NCBI GenBank assembly: GCA_016647705.1
Contig: CM028329.1
Span: 14,905,910-14,969,909 of the forward strand
Direction: 5' to 3'
DNA length: 64,000 nt
From: Eucommia ulmoides
Lineage: Eukaryota > Streptophyta > Magnoliopsida > Garryales > Eucommiaceae
Of the stretch, positions 11,791 through 24,475 are shown piece after piece (position 1 is the stretch's first letter; the number at the start of each line of letters is the position of its first letter). Both the position numbers and the translations under genes were made by a program. Below the pieces are notes generated by a model. The model saw only the letters and a list, made by a program, of their open reading frames with translations, made no database searches and had not been told where the DNA came from.

Positions 11791-13001
11791 AGAAGATCGA
11801 GTACTTACACCTCTTTCGAAATTACTGATTATTTCTTTTATCGATTGTCTTGGTATTGTCTTTATAGTTCTTAGTAAAGTCGAATCGTTTTCCTTAGGTT
11901 CCTCCTCTTGTTGGGACTTCTTAGGTACATTATTACCTTGGTTTTGATTATTTGAAATACCAACATCATCATCATCCAAAACCTTTCTCGACAAGAATGG
12001 ATTAGCTTCTTCAAAAACAACATGCATTGTTTCTTCTACTACTAATGTACATTTATTATAAACTCTATAAGCCTTACTGTTAGTAGAATATCCAAGGAAA
12101 ACCCCATAATCAAATTTGGCATCAAATTTACCAAGATTATCCTTGTCATTCGAAATAAAACACTTACATCCAAAAACTTTAAAATATGATGTATTAGGAG
12201 TCTTACCATTCCAGATTTCATATGGGGTTTTGTTATACCCTCTATGAATTGATACTTGATTCACTACGTGGCAAGCTGTACTTACTGCTTTGGCCCAGAA
12301 GTAGGTTGGTAAGCAATTTTCATTAAGCATCATTCTGGCCATCTGTTAAAGTGTCATGTTCTTCTTTTCCACTACACTATTTTGTTGCGGTGATCTTGGT
12401 ATAGAAAAGTTATTAGCATAACTATGCTCATCACAATAACTTACCATATCATCATTCTTAAACTCTCTTCCTCTGTCACTACGAATGTTAATAATGGAGC
12501 ATTGCTTCTCATTTTGAACACGTTTACAAAATTTAGCTAAAACAGAAGCAACCTCACTTTTCTTAGCAAGAAAAATACCCAGGTAAGTCTGGAATAATCA
12601 TCAACTATAACAAACGCATAAAACTTACCACCAAAACTAGCAACAGAGTTAGGCTCAAATAAATCAAGATTCAATAATTCAAGACATCTAGACGTAGACG
12701 TGTGCATCTTTTTCTTAAATGATGATCTAACTTGCTTGCCTAATTAACATGCATAACATACTTTATCTTTCACAAATTTCAAATCAGGTAGGCCACATAC
12801 GAGACTCTTCTTAGATAAGTTAGAGATTAACTCCATACTAGTATGTCCAAGTCTTCTATGCCATAACCAACTATTTTTAGATAAAGCATTCAAACAAGAT
12901 AAATTTTGAGAATTAAAATCATCAAATGAACAAGTATAAACATTCTCAAAATGTGTTGCAACTAGCAAGATACTATTATCATGACTATTCCTATTAATCA
13001 C
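11790..13001 (-). pseudogene. Copia copy 1 integrase (broken)
   Basis: This part covers the GAG-pre-integrase zinc region (13001-12744, with LWHRRLGHTS and the pair KVCYAC) and the integrase core, which joins the DNA copy to host DNA. The signature PRSPQQNSVVEKKN lies near 12360-12400. It is followed by an in-frame TAA and then an open stretch (12342-11368) with MARMMLNENCLPTYFWAKAV and PYEIWNGKTPN..YFKVFGCKCF, the usual copia integrase C-terminus and linker. Downstream the Glu/Asp/Ser-rich linker leads into the reverse transcriptase. The core between 12400 and 12740 has several stops. Confidence 0.8.
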
Positions 13002-13290
13002 CTATCATGATCAAATATCACATTATAGCTCTTATTACATAGTTGACTAATATTAAGAAAATTATGTTTAAGTCCATCAACTAGTAACACATCTTTAATA
13101 ATAGTAGTACCATTACCGATATTACATATACCAATAATTTTACCCTTTACGTTGTCTAAGAAAGTCACATGACCTCTATCTTTAGGTGTTAAATATGTAA
13201 ATTTTCCTTTATCTCCCATCATGTGTCAAGAGCAACCACTATCCAGAAACCATTTGTCCTTGCTTATTGAAGCTTTTAGAATAACCTGTA
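13001..13290 (-). pseudogene. Copia copy 1 aspartic protease (broken)
   Basis: The retroviral-type aspartic protease cleaves the polyprotein. The active-site region reads WFLDSGCS and then an in-frame TGA stop where an Arg codon is expected, followed by HMMGDKGKFTYL. The catalytic Asp-Ser-Gly is kept. The flap side reads GKIIGICNIGNGTTII (about 13100). Copy 2 has a different lesion at the same site. Confidence 0.75.
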
Positions 13291-14873
13291 AGGAGCACCT
13301 CAAATAGTTCCTAAGTGGTACCCAGCCTAAGTGGGTTTGATCTTGTTAGTCGGGACAATTTTAGTTCCTTTTGGAACCCAAACTTGTCTACAGTTAGATG
13401 TTTTAACGAAACATCTACCAGTAGTATACCCCACAACATTATATTCAAAACATCTAACAAGATCCTTGGTTTTGAGAAAAGAATTTCTGAAAATGTTTTT
13501 GTTTAATATTTTTCTGAAATCCAATACCGGCTTTATCAAAAACTCTACATGAACTTCCCAAAAGCATTTTCAAGTTATTTTTACCACCGGTGAATTTGAG
13601 AACAATTGATTACAAATCCACTAATTTCGATTTCAATTCATTATTTTCAGATTTGTAGTCCACCACTTGCTTGTTTAATGTGTTAATTATACTTTGAAGG
13701 GCATTTATTTTAGAACATTGGTTTTAATAATCATGTGAAAGTTCTTCATAAACATCAAATAATTCATCAAAATCTAAAGGATAAGAACTTGAACATTCAA
13801 TTACCTCACCACCAGTATCCATTAATGCAAACATGGACATATCTTCATTGTCTGATTTTTCCAAGCTACTTGAATCCGTATCATCCCAAGTAGACTTCAT
13901 GGATTTCTTCTTACTCTTATTTGCTTTTTTCTTTTCTTTCTTCTTCTTTTCTTTTGTTTGTCCTTCTTCGGTTCAGGACAATCACTTTGAAAGTGACCTG
14001 TCTTGTGACAGTTGTAACATTCCACTTTAGTTATATTGAGGTTTCTTCTCCCACGAAATGTGCGCTGAGTCATTTTTCTAAAATTCTATGTGAGAAATGA
14101 TACATCTTTCTCTTCCTCACTGTCAAGACTTTCATTATCACTGTCATCCTCTTCTTCAAATTTTTGAGCTTTTAGCGCCAAGGATTTCCTCTTGCAATTT
14201 CCAGTATCATCATCATATCCTTTAATTGCAGATTCATGAGTCATCAAGTTTCCTATGAGATCATCAATTTCGTATTTGCCAAGATCCTTGGCTTCCTCAA
14301 TTGTCGTCACCTTTGACTCTCATATTTTTGTTAAAGACCTTAGGACCTTTTATACTCTATCCTACATGGAGTATGGCTTTCCAAGTTGACTCATATTGTT
14401 GCATATGTTGTTGAAGCGAGTATACATCTCATGAATCGATTCATTTTTCTCCATTCTGAACAACTCAAATTTTCTCATAAGAGCGTTGATTTTTTATTAC
14501 TTCACTTGACTTGTCCCATCGTGGGTAACTTGTAGCTTATCCCATATCTCCTTTGCAGATTTACAACCTGAAACTCTAGAATATTCATTGGCATCTAAAG
14601 AGTAAAATAGAATGTTAATAGCTGGAGAGTTTATAGAGAGTTTCTGCTTATCGGAAGCAGTTAGCTGTTCCTTCTTCTTCTCAACTCCATTTTCCATTGG
14701 AATAAACGGACCATCCTCGATTGTTAGCCACACATCATAATTTGTAGCCTGAAGGAAGGCTATCATTCTGTCTTTCCAGAATGAATAACTTTCACCTGCA
14801 AACAAAGGTGGTCAGTGCATAGACTACGCCTCAGCTAGTGTGCCTATTATGTACACTATGTGATCTTTGTTAG
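13290..14873 (-). pseudogene. Copia copy 1 gag (broken)
   Basis: Gag coats the RNA in the virus-like particle. The N-terminal domain (14805-14497) has GESYSFWKDRMIAFLQATNYDVW, typical of copia gag, and AKEIWDKLQVTHDG. The middle (14310-14086) is acidic near its end. A first CCHC knuckle, CYNCHKTGHFQSDC, lies near 13985-14030. A second, near 13420-13465, is CFEYNVVGYTTGRC: the second Cys and the His are both Tyr. Compared with copy 2 the start ATG has become ATA near 14867, and two stops follow within 20 codons. Long Lys-rich and acidic stretches (13550-13960) follow the knuckle. Confidence 0.8.
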
Positions 14874-14895
14874 CTAAATGTGTTGAGCTAAACTA

Positions 14896-14907
14896 GCTCT
14901 GATGTCA
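14896..14907 (-). other. Primer-binding site, initiator tRNA-Met type (decayed), copia copy 1
   Basis: The minus strand reads TGACATCAGAGC, two bases from the LTR start at 14910. The copia-type site is TGGTATCAGAGC; copy 2 reads TGGCATCAGAGC. Confidence 0.75.
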
Positions 14908-14909
14908 AT

Positions 14910-15063
14910 TATTGGTCTAGTGGAATACCCAAGAAGGGGGTCAATTGGGTAATTAAAAATATCAGAGAAAAAATACTTTAATAACTCAAATAATTAATTT
15001 TAATCCTAAATTAATCATTATCTTTATATCACAGTGGAAATATAAAATCAACTAGGTGCACAC
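14910..15063 (-). mobile_element. Copia copy 1, 5' LTR, first piece
   Basis: The piece starts TATTGGTCTAGTGGAATACC (TG mutated to TA), matching the LTR starts at 31070 and 36613. It is cut at 15063 by the Athila-like insertion and continues at 20934. Confidence 0.85.
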
Positions 15064-16022
15064 TGATAGGTGTAAAATACCTATCTATTTTGAAACTGAA
15101 TTTGTTAGTTTTTTAGCGTATTAGTTATATTTAATTTCGTTTTAGTTTGTTTTAGTGTAAAACAGGCGAAGGGCAGTTAACAACCGATAAACAAGTGAAA
15201 ACGGTGGAGAAACGATGAACAAAACGTGAAGAACAGGGTTTCGGTGCATGAAGACCATCGCTTAGGTGGAAAAGAGGCAGAAAGTTGGAGTGCTGAAGTG
15301 CTGAACCACTGTCTAGGCGAGAAAACCACCGTCTAGGTGAACTAAAGTCAGAATGTTGTGCCAGCAACCACTGCCTGGACGAAGATCCGACATAAGCTTA
15401 ACTGACTCAACCACCACCTAAGCGGTGAACCACCGCCTAGGTGGTGACACTCTGTACATAAATATCTATTTTTATATATTTTGAAGATATTTTCCAAACC
15501 TTGGTTTTTAACCCTTTTCTCCCCCAATTCTAAAGAGACCCCAATGACGTTTTGAGAGCTCCTTTAACCTTAGTTAGGATTAGATAATTTAGGAATTAGA
15601 TTAGATTAGTTTTAGGAAGTGTTCTTGGATAATTCTTGAAGAGCTAAAAGAGGAGCTCTTCGTTGACACGAATTTGCGTATTCTCCAGTCTTACACTCGG
15701 AAGAGGTGGTAGAAGAGTTTACGAACCGAGATTGTCGGATACCTAAACTCCGTTATTGTTAACTAAACGAAATCAAACATGTATTAAGTGAACGAAATCA
15801 ATCCCTAGTTAATCAACTTAGTTAGGATTAACCCACTAATTTTAGTTTAGCTTAGTTTAATTTTAAATCATTTATTTAATCGTCAGGATAACGTGAGACT
15901 ACATAAATTACGATATTCAATTATTCACACTTTTTCTTGTGGGAACGATATTCGATCTTCAAAGATTCATTATATTAAAACTTAGACCTCGTATACTTGC
16001 GAGAGTAAGTAGCGGCGTATTT
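15064..16022 (+). mobile_element. X1 5' LTR (two deletions)
   Basis: It is collinear with 19470-20914, but at about 15655 it jumps from AAAAGAGG to CTCTTCGTTGACACG, skipping the equivalent of 20058-20549. At about 16022 it passes straight into sequence equal to the internal region near 46270 of element X2, so the LTR end and primer site are missing. Confidence 0.75.
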
Positions 16023-16573
16023 CTCTCTAAAACCTCACTTCCAAACCGTTCCAATACTCAAAAATCATCATTTCTTTGCCAAAATTAGTCATTTCCATCA
16101 CAAATCAACCACCAAGAATCGGATCTCCACCCCTATTTTCGAAATTTTAGGGTTTTTGCGTGAACGGTGCGTTTTCTTTATTCTCTTTTGATTGGACCGT
16201 AAATTCTCAACAAGTAAGTTTCTTTTACCTTATATTTAGTCTAATTGTTGAATTATTGGTTGGTTTGCATGATTATGCTAAAAAATCATTGGATTTTGAA
16301 GTTTTGCCCAAAACCCCTTAACCCTATTTTCGTGATTTCAAAGTTCTATGGGTTTTTGGTTTGATTCTTGGCGATGAGAATGTTTAAATAGATTGGTTAA
16401 GTATGTGAACTAAGATAGTATGTCATATTTGTGCAATTTGGTTAAAAAGTTTAAATGGGTGTTTGTTTTGAGATGTATGTGTTCTTGACAAAGTGATTTG
16501 GGAGGTTTATGTTTTTCAATTGTTCATATATGATGAGGTTGTATTGTTTTTTTGTGATTGTGATTGTTAGGAA

Positions 16574-17505
16574 ATGCCAAAGAGGGTAGCTATGAAGAGG
16601 GCAAGAGGAGAAGGGTCGAGTTCGCAACCCGGGTTGCCGACCGAAGTTGACTATGATGCCAACCTTTTTGTGTCAAAACAAGCGGAAGAGCATTACAAAA
16701 ACCACGAAACCTTTCGAACATGCATACGCCAACGTGGTTTCAGTCCGATAGAGGATCTCCCAGTGGAATTTCAACAAGAAATTCGAAGTCGCCAATGGGA
16801 GCAATTCTGTAAATCGCCATCCCCAGGCGAGGTAGCTTTGGTCAAGGAATTTTACGCTAACGCTACGGAGGCCGTAGACTACCAATCAAGAGTTCGAAAT
16901 TGGCCGATCATCTTCAGTCCTGATTTTATCAATGATCTCTTTGGACTATCAGAACCGAGGTCCACTGGAAGCCAAGAATCAATTTTGTATAGGGTCATTA
17001 AAAAGATCACATTTGGCGAAGTCAAGTGGAAACACCAAGGACCGAATGTTGCTACTTTCTCGGTGAAATACCCAGATCCAATTTCAAAAATCTAGCACCA
17101 TTTCATTTGTGGAAGCCTCCTATCGACATCACATCTTTCAGACGTCTCAAAGGACAGGGCCTTTTTGATCTACAAAATTCAAACTGGAAAAGCAATCAAC
17201 GTTAGATTCCTGATCTACTCATCGATCATGCATGCTGCAAATCGGTAAAGGGTGGGCTCTCATTTCCGTCACTTTTGACCCACATTTTTCGACTAGTTGG
17301 AGTGACGGTATCCAGGGGAAACCTGTGCCACCCTCTAATTCTACTAGATCTATCAAAGATAAACTGTTTGTGGAAGACTGGGGCGCAAGAGGTAGCTGAG
17401 CCCGAGCCCGAGCCTGAGGAAGGGAAAGAGCCAACCAACGAGATGAAGGGACCTTTCGAAGCCCGAAATAAAAACTCCCAGGAGAGGGTATATAATAAGC
17501 TTTAG
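16574..17505 (+). pseudogene. Athila-type plant transposon protein (Transposase_32-like), broken
   Basis: The ATG at 16574 opens 173 codons, rich in Lys/Arg at the N-terminus (MPKRVAMKRARGEGSSSQ). Recognisable blocks are FVSKQAEEHYKN, then RQWEQFCKSPSPGEVALVKE, then FYAN and FSPDFINDLFGL, which are hallmarks of the 'putative plant transposon protein' domain found in Athila-type elements. After a TAG at 17093 the same frame continues with SKDRAFLIYKIQTGKAINV, also typical. A frameshift near 17245 moves the homology (LSFPSLLTHIFRLVGV) to the next frame, which stays open to 17505 and ends in an acidic EPEPEPEEGKE tail. The biochemical role of this protein family is unknown to me. The ORF is absent from elements X2 and X3. 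Confidence 0.75.
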
Positions 17506-19455
17506 ATCGTCCTCCAAAACCAATACGAGATCAGTTCTTTCCTAGACCAATATTCGAGGTAGCAAGATCAAGTCCAACAGATGATTTGCGAAGGCCTTGG
17601 CCTTGAGATGCGCGATTACCCTCCGAAGCCATCCGTGCCGCCACATCTACTACAAAAACCACATTCTTCTTTCCAATGAGATGACGGTGATGACTCCTCG
17701 TCAGGTGACCAGTAGAGAATAAGTCTTATTCCCTAGGTATGTGTTCAACCCATTTTGTTTGCATTTGTTATATGTTTATTGAGTTCGCTGATTTTGGAAC
17801 ACTTCTTTTGTTAAAGCATGTATTGGTATGGAATGGATGTTAGTTTAGTGGATGTTCATCCATTTTGATTTTTTGTAGAAAAAGGATGAACCATTATTAT
17901 TTTTTGAACAAAATGCAAATTTTTTTATGTACAAAATTATGTTTATGTATGTATTTTATTATTTTAATGAATGTTTTAGTTTTTAAATTTTTAGTTTAGT
18001 TTAGTTTAGTTTAATTTTTGTTTTGGCATGTTTAGTGTTAGATTAATTTATGTATGTTAGTATTAGATTTAGTTTAGAATTGTGTATGTATGAAGTTGTA
18101 TTTGCATGTTTAGTTGTTGAGTTCATTTGGGACAAGTCCCGATGATGAGAAGTATCTCCTAATTGCATATTGAGGTCGGGGGTAATGTCTTCCTTGCGTG
18201 TTTTGTGTGCTTAACATGTCAATTGGGTAAAAATTATCTTGATCCTAAAATCGCACGACATTTGAACTCAATGTATAATAATCTGAACAATTAGATGCTG
18301 ATTATTTAATATTAAGCTCATGATAGAAAATGAGAAAACTAGAACTTGATTTGGGGGAAACTTTAGGTGGAATTCTAGGTAAGGTAATTTCGGAGACGTG
18401 ATTTAGGCCGTCATTTTTTTGCTTGAACTGTTGTAGCTAACCTGAAAATTTTCATTCCTTATTTCCCCTGTCGAAGCCGATAACGTAATCAATTCTAAAA
18501 ACGTTCAAATTCTCTTTTCATTTAAATTTTACCTAACCCAATGTCGCTAAGCCTAATTTTCAAAATAGAGTGAAATCAAGTGAGCGATCGGATTTTTGAT
18601 AAATTTTTATTGATTCGGTATTAGTGTATTCACTTGTCACTTTCGTATTTCTTTTTGCACGCACCTAAAATAAGTTTGGGGGGGTGTTTCTATAATTTTT
18701 TTTTATATATTCCTAAAATTTTATAAATTTGAATAAGTTTGGGGGAGTATTTATCTAACTTCTTTTTGCACTCTCCTAAAACTGTAATAATTCGAATTAA
18801 TTTAGGAATATGTTGTTAAAAAAATAAAAAATAAAAATGTGAATATAGTTTTCATTTTCTTTTTTTTCGACAAGTGAATACAAGGATCTTTAATTCTCAT
18901 TTAGAATTGTACTTTAAATGTGTGGAGTTATAAAAGAGGATGGCGATAAGTGATTTTACCTCGGGTATCGTTCAATTAAAACAATTATCTATTTTCAATT
19001 CCAATGATACCCGTGGTCGTTCTCCGAAGTCAAACCAAGTCCTATTGATCTATGTGAATATCCGAGCCTACATTAGTGGATAGTAGACTCCAATCAAGCA
19101 TATGGTTTTCCTGAATCCTTCAACGGTTTAAGTTATGAGCTTAACGATTGAATAATCAAATCCGGTATTTGAATAGTTACACATTTGAGTTCTCACACAC
19201 AAGCTTCAAATGGATCTAGAATGGTTTTTATTGATATTGATCGTTGAAATTCTAGAACACCACTTGGTGTGGGTTACTTCCCGAACTTGATCAGATTTAG
19301 GGATATTGAGGGAGGAACAAATTGGTCCTTTCGATTGAAATTTATATTTACATGCATGTACTTATTTTGTGTTTAAGTTTTTCATTTTTAGTTGGATAGT
19401 TCATTAGTTAGTTTAGTTTAGTATTAGTGTTTTTCTCGAGGACTAGCAAAATTCT
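17506..19455 (+). mobile_element. X1 3' untranslated region
   Basis: About 2 kb without a convincing ORF. It matches 46640-48390 of X2 almost throughout. It starts with a splice-donor-like CCCTAGGTATGTGTTC (near 17738), contains TTTAG repeats (near 17990-18015), and has two polypurine-like AATAAGTTTGGGGG motifs at about 18670 and 18733. Confidence 0.7.
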
Positions 19456-19469
19456 AAGTTTGGGGGTAT
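19456..19469 (+). other. Polypurine tract, X1
   Basis: AAGTTTGGGGGTAT directly precedes the 3' LTR start at 19470. The same tract is found in X2 (48393-48406) and, inverted, in X3 (30386-30400). Confidence 0.8.
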
Positions 19470-20928
19470 TGATAGGTGTAAAATACCTATCTATTTCAAA
19501 ACCGAATTTGTTAGTTTTTGAGCGTATTAGTTATATTTAATTTTGTTTTAGTTTGTTTTAGTGTAAAACAGGTGAAGGGACGTTAACGAGCGATAAACAA
19601 GCAAAAACGGTGGAGAGACGGTGAACAAAACGTGAAGAACAAGGTTTCGGTGCATGAAGACCACCGCCTAGGCAGAAAAGAGGCAGAAAGTTGGAGTGTT
19701 GAAGTCCTGAACCACTGCCTAGGTGAGAAAACCACCGCCTAGGCGAAATAAAGTCAGAATGTTGTACTAGCAGCCACCGCCTAGGCGAAGATCCGACTGA
19801 AGCTTAACCGACTCAACCACCGCCTAAGGGGTGAACTACTGCCTAGGTGGTGACACTCTGTACAGAAAAATCTGTTTTTAGATATTTCGAAGATATTTTC
19901 CAAACCTTGCTTTTTAACCCTTTTCTCTCCCAATTCTAAAGAGACCCCAATGATGTTTTGAGAGCTCCTTTCACCTTAGTTAAGATTAGATAATTTAGGA
20001 AGTAGATTAGATTTGTTTTAGGAAGTGTTCTTGGCTAATTCTTGAAGAGATAAAAGAGGAAGTTCATCAATGGAGAAGAGGAAACTCGGGAGGATTGTTC
20101 TTTGGCGAAAGTGGACTACTCTACTTCGAGATTTGATTTTTCTTCCCTTGTTTCCATCTTTGTACTTAATGTTTATTATTGATGTTGATGATATCCTCTT
20201 GATTTAATATTGTATTGACTAAGATCATGTTAGTTTAATTAGAGATTAGTTAGGGTTAGATGTAATTTATGTAAATACTTGTTCGGTTTAATATATGTTT
20301 CTTTAACAGTTGTTGCTTTTAAATCCAATTGTGTTTATCATTTGATGAAGATCTTAGTATGCTTGTAATGGTATTAGGGTTGGATTTGAAAATCTAGGGT
20401 TTGACACTCAGAAGAGGTAACCCTGGATTCGGACCAGGGTAAACACATCGTTACGATCTAAAGACCTGGGAGGGCGTTAGTTAGTGTGCAATCGATGACG
20501 TTGGGTCAAGACTCACATGGTGTAGAGTCGTTAACACATTGAGGGGGACCTCTTCGTTGACACGAAGTCGCATATTCCCTCGTCTTACACTCGGAAGAGA
20601 TGGCGGAGGAGTTTACGAACCGAGATTGTCGGATACCTAAACTTCATTATTGTTAACTAAACTAAATCAAACATGTATTAAGTGAACGAAATCAATCCCT
20701 AGTTAATCAACTTAGTTAGGATTAACCCACTAATTGTAGTTTAGCTTAGTTTAATTTTAAATCATTTATTAAATTGTCAGGATAATATGAGATTACATAA
20801 ATTGCGATATTCAATTATTCACACTTTTCCCTGTGGGAATGATATCCGATCTTCAAAGATCCATAATATTAAAACTTAGACCTTATATATTTGCGAGAGT
20901 AAGTAGCGGCGTATTTCAAGTGCTACCA
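19470..20928 (+). mobile_element. X1 3' LTR
   Basis: A 1,459-base LTR from TGATAGGTGT to GTGCTACCA, followed by the CACAC duplication. It carries CCGCCTAGGCGG-type palindromes (19660-19855). Confidence 0.85.
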
Positions 20929-20933
20929 CACAC

Positions 20934-22936
20934 CAAACAACAAAAATAAATAAAATAAAGATTGCTACACACTAGAAAATTATACTGGTTCACCAAGATG
21001 ATCTTGGCTAATCCAGTCATCTGAGCCCCCACGGAGAGTCGCACCCACTAATACTCAAGATCCCTTTAAAGGTAGGAACCAAACCCTCACAACGATTCTT
21101 TTACAGGCTCATAATCAACCTTTACAAAATCCTTTTCACAGGCTAAGGAAGAACTTCTAATTTTTACAGGCTCAAGAATAACCTAATTCTATTACAGGAA
21201 GAATCACAACCTAATTCTTTTTATACCTTAGGCTCAAGAATCAAAACCTCACAGAAATATTCCAACTATCATTTTCTCAAGTAAGGATGGAACCTTTACA
21301 AATCACTCACAATTAATTCTATAAAGGAAGAATTAATATCTCAATCTCTTTGCCAAAAGAGACTGAAACTAGCTACCCTCTAATTAAATACACCCAATAG
21401 TATTTCATCCGTCACTGAGCTTACCAATAAAAATTGACAAGTGATTTTTCTTACTCGGATCTTCTACCACCCCAGATAAATTAAAACTCAATTAATAACC
21501 CAAAACTAGTGATAAAAATGTGATATACTCAAAATCTGATTTTTAACAAAATAAAAATAAAAATGGGTAGCATGTAATTGAGCACGTAATCAGATTCAAG
21601 AAATTGTTTATAAAATATTTTCTTTAACAAAAAATTCAAAACAATTTCTAAAGATCAAATTCCAAAAATAATCAAGTAATACAATATAGAAAGTAATTGG
21701 AAAGATTTCACCCGAAATCCACCGAAAAAATAAATAGAGCGATGTTACTTCAGATTCGGTAGCAGCAATGATTAACAGTCAATGATTCTCAAGATAGTCT
21801 CTTGGAAAAGCTATCACAAAAAACTCAGTATGATATCTCTTAGAAAATCTCAATATGATCTCTTGATCTCTTAATCTCTCATTTTGATATGAAAAAATGC
21901 AGGTCTGTATATATGGGATTAGAAATAGTTCCTATTTATCATGACATTTAATTTCTCTCTTAGACCCATTATATCATTATGAATTCATTTTGGTTCAATT
22001 CACATAATTATAGCTTTTAACTCTCTCAACGAAGTCCCCCAAATATTTCTGAATCTCAATTAAATAGAATAGAAACAATTATATGTACCAAAGTGAGAAA
22101 TATTTAAACTTAATGAACCAAATAAATAGAAATTAAATAATAGGTGTAGCATATCTTAAATACAATAAAATCCCTAAAATCTCTCATAAATCTCAACCAA
22201 AAAATGGCTACTTTTAGATATAAATTTGGAATTCTACAATATCTTGAAATTGACATACTAGTCGACTGACCAAGATCAGCAGTCAACCGCTCAATTCAAG
22301 ATGTAGTCAGGCCAAAGATTTTGTTCCTATCAGTCGACCTATCTGTCGACTTAGAGATTCAAAGAGTTCTATTTCTCTTTACCAGTTGACTTACCTATCG
22401 ACTTAGAGATTCAGAGAGTTCCATTTCTCTTCACCTGTCGACCTAGAGATACAAAGAGTTCACCTATTTTGTCCAATCGACTTACCAGTCGACTTAAGGA
22501 TATTGGATCTCTTTTCTAAACTCGTTTTTAATTCATTATCATTAACATTTTTGCCCTTTTAACCATTTTCTTTTCTTAAGTAGCTCTACTAAATACTTAA
22601 CTCCAATTTTAATTAATTATAAATATTTCTTTTTCAATTACACATAGGATCAAATAATTTAGCTAATTAGGATCCTATTAAAAATGCACATATTTATAAA
22701 AATCATTTAAAAATAGTTTTGTGTCATGTGTGATCCTAATTCGGATATTAAGAGTTGAAATTCAAACCTGAGTTGTTTTCCCTAGGTTCTTCAAATTCTT
22801 CAACCTCTTAATCCTTCATCATCTTTATCATCAAATCTTCATTATATGGAACTAATAAACTGAAACACTTAAACAAATTGTTAGTTCCACAAAAAATATC
22901 AACGTTTAATTGTCAATTAAAATCTCAGGATCAACA
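20934..22936 (-). mobile_element. Copia copy 1, 5' LTR, second piece
   Basis: The LTR resumes with CACCAAACAAC after the CACAC duplication and ends AGGATCAACA at 22936. It carries the TATA-type motif CCATATATACAG on the minus strand (about 21912-21924) and a GTCGAC palindrome array (22258-22495). It is collinear with both LTRs of copy 2. Confidence 0.85.
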
Positions 22937-24475
22937 CCTTAGTTTCTTAAGTACTTTCTAATAAAATAGGTGTTATCCTATATGTTTATGTACTAAGATG
23001 TACAAATCACTAAATGCAAGCTTATTTTATAGAAGCTCGACCCAGGTCTTTATACTCTAACTGTCAAAAATCAATTTGTTTGTTGTAATCTACATAGCAC
23101 AAATATTTTAAAAAATAATGATAATATAATTTCAATATTAAATTAGACCATTATCCAAAGGAAAAACGTTGGAAGAAATGTCTTGTTTCAACCAACAGTG
23201 GTGAGATATTGACAAAAAATCTCAGAACGAAAGAAAACCTAGGAACCCTGATTGTAGAATTGCTACACATGTTCCGACCTGGGAATATCCAAGTAACCTT
23301 AAACAAATACAGGAGAATTTCTCATTCAGAATGAAGGAAGAAATATTCCAAAGACTTGCGACACAAAGAATGATAGATAAAGTGTTGGAGCCTAAGCCCG
23401 TCCGAGAAAAATTCTTGAAAGATCAGGTAGCTAAACAAATGAAGATTGAGTAATGTAAGCTAAGACTTTATCTAGACATAACCGATTCAGATACATCGTA
23501 AAAAACCTACATAAAAACAAAAACATAAAGAACCTTGCATAATTGAACACATTTAAGACTAGAAGAGAACGATAAGCCATATCAGACAAACATGTAAAGT
23601 AGTCGAGATAAGGGCAAAACAAACGAAGACCTCGCAACAAAATCAAATTTCCCTAATCCTTTAAAAAATGTAAAAATTCATAAAGTAAGTGTTCAGAAGA
23701 ATAATAAAGATCGGTCTCAAAAAGTTTCTAAATACGAAGTGGTCACATGAAAGACATTCGGTGAATCACGCTCTCTATATGATCTGAGTATTAAATCTTT
23801 GGGGGTGTCTCAACACCTAGTGACTTGGGCCAACTAGACCAGGAACACTATCCAAAGATCGCTAGATGGATTATATAGACAATATGACTCCTTACTCACT
23901 AGAGTGAGAAAAAATAACAAAAACTTTTCTTACCTCTACCAGGATAGAAAAATAAATGAATAAATAAAAATAGCCATTTGTTAGTAGTCAGTAACTAATA
24001 CTTGTTTATCCATCACCTCTATTCTCCATTCTCTAAGTCATCTCAAGAAGGCCCATCCCGCCTACCCCTAGTCCAAGACAAAAGAAATGAAACAGAGCCA
24101 TCAATGAAGCCTTGGGTAACATATAAGGCCTAGGTAAACTCGATAACAATCATAGAAAATATCAATATCAGAACGTGAAGGAAATGAAACCAGGCAACCT
24201 TGTTAATTAATAACTACAGATATTTGGTCAAAATTACTATTGAACTTATCATCATCGTAATTCAGATTAATTTGATGCAGAAATTGCGACAATTATTAAA
24301 ATGATTGAATGTTTGAATTATGATTACCTGAGTATACTCTAGACAAAATAATCTTTGCACAAAGTGAAAAGGGAAATATACATGGCGTGTATAACTTAAT
24401 GCTTAAAGAATTAGAAATAAATTTAAGAAAATATGGGAAAGGAAGAGAAAAAGCCTTGCTAAATAAGTCATTCAT

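Larger units (their letters stand above)
15064..20928 (+). mobile_element. Athila-like non-autonomous element X1, inserted in copia LTR
   Basis: Both LTRs start TGATAGGTGTAAAATACC; the 3' LTR ends GTGCTACCA. The element is flanked by CACAC (15059-15063 and 20929-20933). It carries one decayed ORF (16574-17505), a long 3' untranslated region and a polypurine tract (19456-19469), but no pol. The 5' LTR has an internal deletion of about 490 bases relative to the 3' LTR and lacks its own end and the primer site, so the copy cannot be reverse-transcribed from its present form. Confidence 0.85.
9085..22936 (-). mobile_element. SIRE-like Ty1/copia element, copy 1 (left LTR truncated, split by an Athila-like insertion)
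   Basis: The layout on the minus strand is: right LTR 22936-20934 plus 15063-14910 (5' LTR), primer site 14907-14896, gag-pol 14873-10205, polypurine tract 9975-9964, left LTR 9963-9085 (3' LTR, truncated). The 5' LTR is about 2.16 kb once the inserted element 15064-20928 and one CACAC copy are removed, matching the 2.06-2.10 kb LTRs of copy 2. The left LTR has lost its distal 1.2 kb or so, and with it any target duplication. All coding domains carry lesions, so the copy is dead. Confidence 0.85.

Noticed and set aside
23431..23646. Hydrophobic 71-codon minus-strand ORF
   Set aside because: The inverted copy near 42400 does not keep the frame in any clear way, unlike the ORF at 24476-24865.
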